Notes under the pieces: generated by a model | What the model saw: only the letters and a program-made list of their open reading frames with translations | What the model was told of the DNA's origin: nothing | Database searches by the model: none | Made by a program: the position numbers and the translations under genes | Shown here: positions 17,365-24,814 of the stretch, piece by piece | Layout: each line of letters starts with the position of its first letter | Position numbering within the stretch: the stretch's first letter is position 1 | Assembly: GCA_937931165.1 (NCBI GenBank) | Contig: CALHCI010000219.1 | Location: 1 to 35,669, forward strand | Length of the DNA: 35,669 nt | Direction: 5' to 3' | DNA from: an uncultured Granulosicoccaceae bacterium | Lineage (GTDB): Bacteria > Pseudomonadota > Gammaproteobacteria > Granulosicoccales > Granulosicoccaceae

Positions 17365-18114
17365 ATGGCTGTGATCTGGAGCAAACATGCCGGAGCAGAC
17401 ACCTACGAAGTCAGAACTGCCGGCAACTCGGTGCGGCTCTACAAAAACCGCGTATTCCATACGCAATGGAACCCACAACGTCCCTTGTCTAACGGTGTGT
17501 GGGATCTGTTGTTTTTACCAGCGTTGTTTTTGCCTCCGGGCAGGGTGCAGCGGGTGTTGCTGCTCGGTGTGGGTGGTGGCGCCGTGATAAATCAGTTCCG
17601 TCATTTACTGGCACCCGCCAAAATTGTTGGTGTCGAACTCGATCCGGTGCACCTCAGCGTTGCCCGTGAGCATTTTTCGGTCAAACACAAATCTGTCGAA
17701 CTGCATTGTGCCGATGCGATCACCTGGTTGCGTGACTACCGGGGAGAACCCTTTGATCTGATTATCGAAGATTTGTTTACCGAGCGAGAGGGAGAGCCGG
17801 AACGTGCCGTGACGGCAGATGTAAAGTGGTTTTCGATGTTGTTGTCACAGCTGCGCCCTGGCGGTGCGCTGGTGATCAACTTTGAAGATCCCCCGCAGAT
17901 GCGCCAGAGCGGGGCGGCCTACCTGGCGGCAAACGGCATTCGGCCGGATGTCAGGTACCACTTCAGTCAGCCAACCTACGGCAACAGTGTTTGCGCATTT
18001 TTAGGTGACATGGCAAAACCGGCAGTGCTGCGGGAGCGATTGTCCACCGTGTTATTACCGTATCCGGACTGCCGCGCCACCGGGCAAAAATTCCGTGTTC
18101 GGCGCGTGGTTTGA
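17365..18114 (+). CDS. Spermidine-synthase-fold protein, function unknown
   Basis: A 249-residue Rossmann protein of the spermidine synthase/SAM-methyltransferase superfamily. Residues 64-73 (VLLLGVGGGA) are the nucleotide loop, VELDP (90-94) binds the ribose or substrate, HCADAITWL gives Asp117, and FDLIIEDLF (130-138) is strand 4. In true spermidine synthases strand 4 continues as a D-S/T-x-D-P motif holding the catalytic aspartate; here it reads EDLFTE. The N-terminal tetramerisation hairpin is also reduced. A methyltransferase or a non-catalytic relative is therefore as likely as an aminopropyltransferase. No speD/speE-type partner is nearby. ATG 17365 is preceded by AGGG. No T-tailed terminator follows. 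Confidence 0.7.
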   Translation: MAVIWSKHAGADTYEVRTAGNSVRLYKNRVFHTQWNPQRPLSNGVWDLLFLPALFLPPGRVQRVLLLGVGGGAVINQFRHLLAPAKIVGVELDPVHLSVAREHFSVKHKSVELHCADAITWLRDYRGEPFDLIIEDLFTEREGEPERAVTADVKWFSMLLSQLRPGGALVINFEDPPQMRQSGAAYLAANGIRPDVRYHFSQPTYGNSVCAFLGDMAKPAVLRERLSTVLLPYPDCRATGQKFRVRRVV

Positions 18115-18173
18115 TAATCAGGTTCGTCGTCTTACCATTTTTCACCTTTTAAGACAGTTATGCTGCAATTTGA

Positions 18174-18204
18174 TGGACTTAGCGCCAATTGGATGCGGTA
18201 TAAT
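18174..18204 (+). promoter_or_regulatory. Candidate promoter for the giant coiled-coil gene
   Basis: A perfect TATAAT at 18199-18204, with TGGACT (18174-18179) 19 bases upstream as a weak -35. The start of transcription would be near 18211, giving a 180-base leader before ATG 18391. The stretch 18115-18390 contains no gene that I can support. Confidence 0.45.
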
Positions 18205-18390
18205 ATCGCCATGACAATACAGTAACGTCTGTAGTGTGTCCGGCTGACACAACGGTCCCTGGTTTGAGCTGAAGCAAAGATACGTAGCAATACGGTGCTC
18301 ACATCAGGTTTGATTTTTCAGTCGCAGTGCATTTCTGCAGGCCCGGCCGGTGAATGGCCCGGTCTGAACAATTCTAAGAGGAAGAGTTAT

Positions 18391-21300
18391 ATGGTTGACG
18401 ACAAGAACCGGCAAGATGGTCACGCTGTGTATCGTGAAGATATCCGTGACCGCCATCTGTTACCTGACGAGCCAAAGGTAAGAAAATCTGTCAAGTACGG
18501 TGCGGTTGGATTGCTCGGGCTTGGTGTTCTGGGCATGTGGTCCGGCAACGTCAAGCGCGACGGTAATATCGAAACGCTCACAATGAACAATGAAGCGCTC
18601 GATACTCGTGTTGTCGAACTCGAAAGTAACCTGGGCGACACCACCGGTAAGGTAACAGCGTACGAGGCAGAAATTGCCTCGCTTAAAGCGTCACTGGCTG
18701 AAAAAGAAAGTGCTCTCGCTGCCAGCGCAGAAGAGAGCGCCGCTGCGGTTGAAAGCAGCCAGGCTGAACTGGCCGCGCTCAATGAAAAACTTGCGGCCCT
18801 CGAAGCAGAATCCGAGTCCAGCCAGCAGGCGCTAAGCAGTGCAGGTGACTTGCAGGCGCAGCTTGACGCACAGACTGCAAAAATTGAAGAGCTCGAAGCA
18901 ATAAGAGCGCAGGCCGTAGAAGAAATTACCGCTCTGCGCCGTAAAACCGCTACGGTTGAAACGCTGCAAGCCGAAATCACCGAGCTAACCGGTGCCAGAG
19001 ATGAATTGCAGGTGCGTCTTGAAGATATCGATGCCCGGGCATCAGTGATCTCGGAAGAGAACAAAACTGTCCTGCAGGCGCGTGATGATTTGCAGGCACA
19101 GCTCGATGCTATGAATGGCGAGCGTGCATCGATTATGGCGGAGCTTGATGGTCTGAAAAGTACCGATTCCGCCACTGAAATCAACTCATTAAAACAGTCG
19201 ATGGCAGGCCTTGAGGCGTCCTCTAACGGAAAAATCAAAGGTCTTGAATCAGAGATTGATACGCTCACCGGTCGCATCGGTGAACTCAGCACAGAGAAAG
19301 ACGATCTCGTTAATCAAAATGCTCAGCTCACAGAGCAGGTTGGGTCATTGGAGTCGGATCGCGAAGCACTAAACGCTGAAATTGCTGCCCGCACTGCAGA
19401 GCTCGACGCTCTAAACAGTGAAAAAGAAGAGCTGGTTGCATCTGCGTCTGAGCTGCAGGGGCAGATCGGAAATCTGGATACAGAACTTGAAACTTCACGT
19501 GCACAGGCTCAGGCACAGCTCGATGACCTGCAGGGTCAAATCGACGGACTCAGCGCTGAAGTCGAAGCTGTGACTGCCGAGCGAGACGGGTTAAATGAAG
19601 AGAAAACCAAACTCACGGCTGATCTTGACGCCATGCGTATGCAGAGTGATGAGCAGATAGCCGCGTTGACGTCTGAGCGTGATACCGTCACCACTGATCT
19701 CGGACGTTTGCAGGAATCCACCAGCTTCAAGATCTCCGGTCTTGAAGAAAATGTCGTTAGTCTTGAAGGTCAGGTTGCCGAGCTTACTGCGCGACGTGAC
19801 GAATTGTTGAGTCAGGTCGACACACTAAATACTGAAAAGCAGGATCTGGCACTGCAAAGTGAAACGTCACTTAGTGGTTTGCAAATGCAGTTGCAGAGTC
19901 TTACCGGTGAGCGTGACTCTATACAGGGAGACGCGCTGGCGTTCAGAACTGAAGCCGAAGACAAAATCGGTTCCCTTGAATCAAGTGTTGGTGATTTAAA
20001 CACACAGATAGAAACCCTGACTCTGGAGCGTGATGCGCTTGAGAAGAGCAATCTGGAGTCTGCAGAGAAACTGGCCGAGCTTGATCAGCAGCGTAACGAG
20101 GCAATGGCCAGAATCGATGAAATCACTGCTGAAGGCAACGAGCGTGTTAGCGGATTGCAAAATCAGATTGGTGATCTCAATGGTCAGATTGAAGATCTCA
20201 CTGCACAACGTGATCGCCTGGCCACTGATCTCGAGTCTTCACAGGCAGAAACATCACAGCTGACTGCAAATTTTGACTCGCTCAGTTCTGAAAAAATCGA
20301 GCTTCAAGGGCTTCTTGATTCAGAACTTTCCGGTGCCAAAGGTCAAATTGAAGGTCTTAATACGCAAATAGAAGACCTTACCGCACAACGTGATCAATTG
20401 GCTGCTGATCTCGAATTATCGAAGGCTGAAGCCACGCAGTTTGCAGGAAATCTGGATGCGCTTAACGCCGAAAAGGCCGATCTACAGGGCATGATGGAAA
20501 CCGAGCGTTCCAGTGCAATGGAACAGATTGACGGTCTGAAGTCCGAAATAGACGGTCTTACAGCCGAGCGTGATCAACTGGTCGCGGAGCTTGATACGAC
20601 CAAAGGTGAAGCTTCTTCACTGAGTATGAACCTTCAGTCACTTAACACTGAAAAGTCAGATTTGATGGGGCTGCTCGATACAGAGCGTGCCGGCGCTGCA
20701 GAACAGATTGGCGGGTTGCAGTCGCAAGTCGACAACCTGACCACAGAGCGTGATCAGCTGTTGTCCAACGTTGGGGCGATGGGCGAAAAGGTCACTCTGC
20801 TTGAAGACGAGATTGCGATGCTTTCCGGTGAACGCGACAAGCTGATGGCTGATCTGGACGCAGTTGCTGCAGAAAAAACCGGTCTTGAAAACGATTTTCA
20901 GGCGCTTAACGCTGAAAAAGGTGAGTTGCAGGGACGTATGGATGTCGAACGCGATGAGTTGTCCGCTCGAGTCCAGGCGCTTGAGACAGATCTTTCCGGT
21001 GTTTCGGAAGAGCGCGATGCATTGAGTGCCAAACTTGGAGATCTGGAAGCCCGGATTGCCAACGTTACCGCTGAACGCGATCAGCTGACGGGTGAGCTCG
21101 AAGCGGCGAAGTCCGAAGCCAGTGAGCTTGCTACACAGACCGGTCTGCTCGACAAGCAAAAGACATCGCTGGAGGCAAACCTTGAAACTGAGCGTGAAGA
21201 AGCTGCCAAGCGTCTTGCCGAGCTCGAAGCCGAGCTTGCTGCTGCCAAAGAGTCACTGGAAGGTTCCACTGCAGAACAGCAGGAGACTGCAGCAAAAGTT

Positions 21301-22539
21301 GCCGACATGGAACAACAACTGGCAGAAATGACATTGGCGCGTGACAACCTTGCGAGTGAGCGTGACAACGTACAGGCAAAAATGTCTGACGGGCAGTCGA
21401 AGCTTGGACTGCTGGGAGAACAGCTCGGTGCCATGAAAGAGCAGCTCGATGGTCTTGCGAACGAAAAGCAGTTGTTGCAGGCCGAGATGGACAAGCTCGG
21501 TGGTGACAGCAATGCTCAAATCGAGTCGTTGCAGGCTTCAATTGATGAGCTGAATGCCAGAAATGCTTCTGTCATTGATGAGCGCGATCAACTGCAGGCG
21601 CAAATTGCTGATGCTGCCGCTGCGAGTGAGGCATTGACAGCAGAGCGCGACGAACTCATGGCAGCCAGAGATGAGCTGACCAAAGAGCGCGATTATCTGT
21701 CAGGTTTGATCGACACAGAAAGAGACACCGTTGCCAGAGCAGCAAAGGATGCCGAAGGTTTGCAGGCGCAGATCCAGCAGCTTACTGACGAGACAGCCAA
21801 TCTAAAAGGTCAGCTTGAAGGTGCAGAGCAAGCCAGCGCTGATAACGCCAGCCGTGCAGATGAGTTGCAAGCGAAAGTTGACGACTTCGAAAATCGTGTC
21901 GGCAACCTGAACTCACAGCTTAATGTGCTGAGTGCATCACGTGACTCGGCTCAGGAAGAGCTGGATGCGCTGCGCTCCAGTCTGGGAAGTGCCGAGACTC
22001 AGCTCAACACCGCCAGAAATGAGATAGAAAAGCTGATGGCGGTCAATTACTCAGCTGAAGAAGGCATGCGTGCCAAGCGTGAGCAGGCCAACAGCGTTGG
22101 TGACTCTATTGCCGAGCAGCTGCGGGCAAACGGTGTTTCCGGCGCGACGGTAGAGGTTAGAGCTGACGACTCCATCGGTATTCGTGTTGCCAGTGGCAGC
22201 CTGTTCAATACCGGTAGTGCTCAACTGAGTGGTTCGGGTCAGCAGGTGCTTGGTGTTGTCGGTGATACTGTCAACAGCTACGGGGAATATGATATCCGTG
22301 TGGAAGGACACACTGATGATGTACCAATCGGTCCGGTTCTCGCTGAAAAATTCAGCAGCAACTGGGAGCTTTCTGTTGCAAGAGCCGCCTCTGCAGTGCG
22401 TTACCTAAGTGATAACGGTATTCCTGCAGATAAGCTTTCAGCCACTGGTTTCGGTGAGTTCAGACCTATTGCTAGTAATGATACTGACGATGGGCGCGAG
22501 CAGAATCGCCGGGTAGAGGTGGTGTTGTTTCCTAAATAG
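18391..22539 (+). CDS. Giant membrane-anchored coiled-coil protein with OmpA domain
   Basis: A 1,382-residue protein. I place the start at ATG 18391 because AAGAGGAAGAG lies six bases upstream; a GTG at 18295 would add 32 residues without a ribosome site. A charged N-terminus (1-33) is followed by one hydrophobic helix (about 34-50, YGAVGLLGLGVLGMW), predicting an inner-membrane anchor with the rest in the periplasm. Residues about 52-1215 are an almost unbroken heptad-like coiled coil rich in Glu, Leu, Gln and Ala, with some two dozen xRD motifs such as TAERDQL. The OmpA/MotB-like peptidoglycan-binding domain (about 1258-1382) has LFNTGSAQLS, VEGHTDD (1304-1310) and the ending NRRVEVVLFPK. 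The layout recalls MotB and TolB-Pal-type tethers but is far longer. It ends in a strong terminator and appears monocistronic. Function is unknown. Confidence 0.9.
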   Translation: MVDDKNRQDGHAVYREDIRDRHLLPDEPKVRKSVKYGAVGLLGLGVLGMWSGNVKRDGNIETLTMNNEALDTRVVELESNLGDTTGKVTAYEAEIASLKASLAEKESALAASAEESAAAVESSQAELAALNEKLAALEAESESSQQALSSAGDLQAQLDAQTAKIEELEAIRAQAVEEITALRRKTATVETLQAEITELTGARDELQVRLEDIDARASVISEENKTVLQARDDLQAQLDAMNGERASIMAELDGLKSTDSATEINSLKQSMAGLEASSNGKIKGLESEIDTLTGRIGELSTEKDDLVNQNAQLTEQVGSLESDREALNAEIAARTAELDALNSEKEELVASASELQGQIGNLDTELETSRAQAQAQLDDLQGQIDGLSAEVEAVTAERDGLNEEKTKLTADLDAMRMQSDEQIAALTSERDTVTTDLGRLQESTSFKISGLEENVVSLEGQVAELTARRDELLSQVDTLNTEKQDLALQSETSLSGLQMQLQSLTGERDSIQGDALAFRTEAEDKIGSLESSVGDLNTQIETLTLERDALEKSNLESAEKLAELDQQRNEAMARIDEITAEGNERVSGLQNQIGDLNGQIEDLTAQRDRLATDLESSQAETSQLTANFDSLSSEKIELQGLLDSELSGAKGQIEGLNTQIEDLTAQRDQLAADLELSKAEATQFAGNLDALNAEKADLQGMMETERSSAMEQIDGLKSEIDGLTAERDQLVAELDTTKGEASSLSMNLQSLNTEKSDLMGLLDTERAGAAEQIGGLQSQVDNLTTERDQLLSNVGAMGEKVTLLEDEIAMLSGERDKLMADLDAVAAEKTGLENDFQALNAEKGELQGRMDVERDELSARVQALETDLSGVSEERDALSAKLGDLEARIANVTAERDQLTGELEAAKSEASELATQTGLLDKQKTSLEANLETEREEAAKRLAELEAELAAAKESLEGSTAEQQETAAKVADMEQQLAEMTLARDNLASERDNVQAKMSDGQSKLGLLGEQLGAMKEQLDGLANEKQLLQAEMDKLGGDSNAQIESLQASIDELNARNASVIDERDQLQAQIADAAAASEALTAERDELMAARDELTKERDYLSGLIDTERDTVARAAKDAEGLQAQIQQLTDETANLKGQLEGAEQASADNASRADELQAKVDDFENRVGNLNSQLNVLSASRDSAQEELDALRSSLGSAETQLNTARNEIEKLMAVNYSAEEGMRAKREQANSVGDSIAEQLRANGVSGATVEVRADDSIGIRVASGSLFNTGSAQLSGSGQQVLGVVGDTVNSYGEYDIRVEGHTDDVPIGPVLAEKFSSNWELSVARAASAVRYLSDNGIPADKLSATGFGEFRPIASNDTDDGREQNRRVEVVLFPK
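20230..20769 (+). repeat. Three tandem 60-residue (180-bp) repeats in the coiled coil
   Basis: Residues 614-793 of the coiled-coil protein consist of three head-to-tail 60-residue units starting at 20230, 20410 and 20590. Each runs from an L-x-x-x-K/Q-x-E-x-S/T start through L-N-x-E-K-x-D/E-L in the middle to L-T-x-x-R-D-Q-L near the end. Sixty is not a multiple of seven, so each unit must contain a heptad skip or an 11-residue step. Confidence 0.85.
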
Positions 22540-22591
22540 CGCCAGTTACTGATTCCACTGGTAAACAGTCGGTAATCAGAGTGATACAGAG

Positions 22592-22619
22592 AAAGCCGAA
22601 CATTTGTTCGGCTTTTTTT
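22592..22619 (+). terminator. Intrinsic terminator of the coiled-coil gene
   Basis: Perfect 10-bp stem AAAGCCGAAC / GTTCGGCTTT with a 4-base loop (ATTT) and a T-run to 22619, starting 53 bases after the stop. It isolates the gene from the LON-domain gene downstream. Confidence 0.93.
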
Positions 22620-22805
22620 GCGTTTATAGTTCTTACTTTTACGCCGCTGCGTTGCAAGTTCAGTAGCGACTTGCTAGCTTGTTAGTCGAGTGTAGGTATT
22701 CAGTTTTTTTTGCTTGCTGTGCAGCGCCTGCTTTGCCTGCTTACTAGTCTCCATTAAAGGAACGCGTACCGATTCAATAACGGTAACCGGCGTGTAAACG
22801 ACTCT

Positions 22806-23405
22806 ATGCAAATTCCACTGTTTCCACTGTCTAGTGCAGTAATGCCCGGCGGGTTAATGCCGCTTAGAATTTTCGAGCGTCGTTATATCGATATGATTCG
22901 TGGCTGTTTTCGCGAAGAGTCGGGCTTTGGTATCTGTCTGGTGAAAGAAGGAGCTGAAGTAGGTGCCGCTGCAACAACTTACCCGTATGGCACACTGACC
23001 AATATTGTTGACTGGGATCAGGACGACAGCGGTTTGTTGTTAATTGTGGCGCAGGGGCAGCAGAAGTTTCGAATCATCGATACTCATGTTGATGATTCAG
23101 AGCTGCTGCATGGCAATATCGAGTTGCTCCCTGCTGAAACCAGTCAGCCAGTGCCTGACGAATATGGTTTTTTACGAGAGGCGATGCAACAAATACTGGA
23201 GCAGGTCGAAGGCAATATTGATTACCCTGATCCACAGCTCGATGATGCATTGTGGCTCGGTAGCCGATTTGTAGAACTACTGCCACTGTCTGCCGAGTTA
23301 CGCCACGAGCTGCTATCGCTTGATCAGCCTTTGGAGCGATTGGCGGCATTGGCCGATGTGTTTACCGCAATTGCCCGACACGGCAATGATGACAAGCTAA
23401 CTTAG
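22806..23405 (+). CDS. LON substrate-binding-domain protein
   Basis: A 199-residue stand-alone version of the N-terminal domain of Lon protease, without the AAA+ and peptidase parts. It opens with the family signature IPLFPLSSAVMPGGLMPLRIFERRY (residues 3-27), continues with FGICLVKEGAEVG, then YGTLTNIVDWDQ and GLLLIVAQGQQKFRI, and ends in a helical segment with WLGSRFVELLPLSAELRHELLSLD. Such proteins occur widely in proteobacteria; their role is not well defined, though binding of protein substrates or partners is assumed. ATG 22806 lacks an obvious ribosome binding site. Its last nine bases overlap the end of argA on the opposite strand. Confidence 0.85.
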   Translation: MQIPLFPLSSAVMPGGLMPLRIFERRYIDMIRGCFREESGFGICLVKEGAEVGAAATTYPYGTLTNIVDWDQDDSGLLLIVAQGQQKFRIIDTHVDDSELLHGNIELLPAETSQPVPDEYGFLREAMQQILEQVEGNIDYPDPQLDDALWLGSRFVELLPLSAELRHELLSLDQPLERLAALADVFTAIARHGNDDKLT

Positions 23406-24737
23406 GTCCAGTACATAGAGTTTGGATCCGCGTTTACCACGAAGGCGGTTTTCATCAACGGGAACGGTTGAAATATCTCCGGGTAAAAAGCCCTGCTCTT
23501 GAAACCAGTCACCACTTCGTGTTGAAAGCGCAAACAGCTGTTTGCAGGTTTGTACTTTTGCTTCTTTTACGAGGTGCTGCAGTATGTCCGCCGCTTTACC
23601 GCTGGCACGAAAATCCGGATGCACTGCAAGACAACCCACTTCTGCCTGTTGGTCAAAAAGGGTAAGGCTCGCACAGCCAATCACGCTGCCTTCACGTTCG
23701 GCAACATAAAAATCCTGAATACTTCTTTCAAGATCCTGCTCACTGCGATCAAGTAGAATGCCGTCGTTGATCAACGGCTGTATCAGTGCTTTTATACCGG
23801 CAACATCACGATTAGTTGCTGCCCTGATTGAATCATAGTTTCCAGAATCGATGAGCAGACCACTGCCGTCTCTGGTGAATAATTCCTTAAGCAAGGCACC
23901 GTCTTTCTGGCTGCTCACGATATGGCATCGGTTAACCCCGCGCTGACAGGCGAGTGTGGCGTTAGATAGTACTGACTTGATCGTGCGTAGCGCTGATGGC
24001 AGGGCTTGCTGTACACCATGTGCGCCAACCAAGATCTCCCGTGTATCTCCGAGTGCGGAGGCAAGTGCATCGGTCTGATCATGCAGAAAAATTAATTTGT
24101 CGGCCTGCAGGTCAATTGCGGTTTGCGTTGCTACATCTTCTGCATGCAGGTTAAAAAATTCACCGGTAGGTGAGTAACCGATCGGGGACATCAGCACAAT
24201 GATGCCAAGATCCAGAAGATCGTTAATCGTGCTGGTTCTAACCTTGCGAATCTCGCCGGTGTGGCAGTAATCAATGCCATCACGCACACCGAAGGGCCTG
24301 GCAACCACAAAGTTGCCCGAGCACAGTGTGACCCGCGAGCCGGACATGGGCGTATTCGGTAAACCGGTTGAGAAAGCCGATTCGATTTGACTGCGGATGG
24401 TGCCCAGCACCGACTGAATGGGAGGCAGCATTTCCGAGGTGGTGATGCGGATAGGGGTGTGATCGTCATGTGCTTCACCGGGGTTGGCAAAGCTTGTCTG
24501 TATATTGCCGGCCTGCAGTGCCGCATCAATCTGCCGCCGCATGCCGTGTACCAGCACCAGCCGCACCCCGAGATGACTCAGCAGCGTCAGGTCGTGAATC
24601 AAATGCCCGAATAAATCGTTGTTGAGTAGTTCATCGTTTAGCCATACAACAAAGGTTTTACCACGATGCGTGTTGATGTATGGCGAGGTATGTCGCAGCC
24701 ATTCGAGTGGAAAGTCGTTTTCTTCCTGGGAAGTCAT
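23397..24737 (-). CDS. argA: N-acetylglutamate synthase (amino-acid kinase + GNAT)
   Basis: Acetylates glutamate with acetyl-CoA, the first step of arginine synthesis, in the cytoplasm. The 446 residues form two domains as in E. coli ArgA. An N-terminal amino-acid-kinase fold (about 20-290) has GKTFVVWLNDELL, LVLVHGMRRQID, SGNFVVARPFGVRDGIDY, and IVLMSPIGYSPTGEFFNLHAEDVA. It serves as the arginine-sensing part in this family. The C-terminal GNAT domain (about 300-446) has AEVGCLAVHPDFRASGKAADIL, motif A for acetyl-CoA. The start at ATG 24737 is 77 bases from the divergent protease gene. I could not identify an ArgR box pair with confidence in that short gap. Confidence 0.95.
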   Translation of the reverse strand: MTSQEENDFPLEWLRHTSPYINTHRGKTFVVWLNDELLNNDLFGHLIHDLTLLSHLGVRLVLVHGMRRQIDAALQAGNIQTSFANPGEAHDDHTPIRITTSEMLPPIQSVLGTIRSQIESAFSTGLPNTPMSGSRVTLCSGNFVVARPFGVRDGIDYCHTGEIRKVRTSTINDLLDLGIIVLMSPIGYSPTGEFFNLHAEDVATQTAIDLQADKLIFLHDQTDALASALGDTREILVGAHGVQQALPSALRTIKSVLSNATLACQRGVNRCHIVSSQKDGALLKELFTRDGSGLLIDSGNYDSIRAATNRDVAGIKALIQPLINDGILLDRSEQDLERSIQDFYVAEREGSVIGCASLTLFDQQAEVGCLAVHPDFRASGKAADILQHLVKEAKVQTCKQLFALSTRSGDWFQEQGFLPGDISTVPVDENRLRGKRGSKLYVLDLS

Positions 24738-24814
24738 GGTGTGAATAAATTGACGTTCATGGCAGCGCTTGACGGTTCAAATCTTGACTTAAACTTAACA
24801 AAGAGACTCTGCAG

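Noticed and set aside
18420..19292. A 290-codon open frame on the minus strand opposite the coiled-coil gene, with further ones at 20656-21159 and 21081-21512
   Set aside because: They are the complement of Glu/Leu/Ala-rich codons and give Ser/Ala/Cys-rich products with no domain; the plus-strand gene explains the region.
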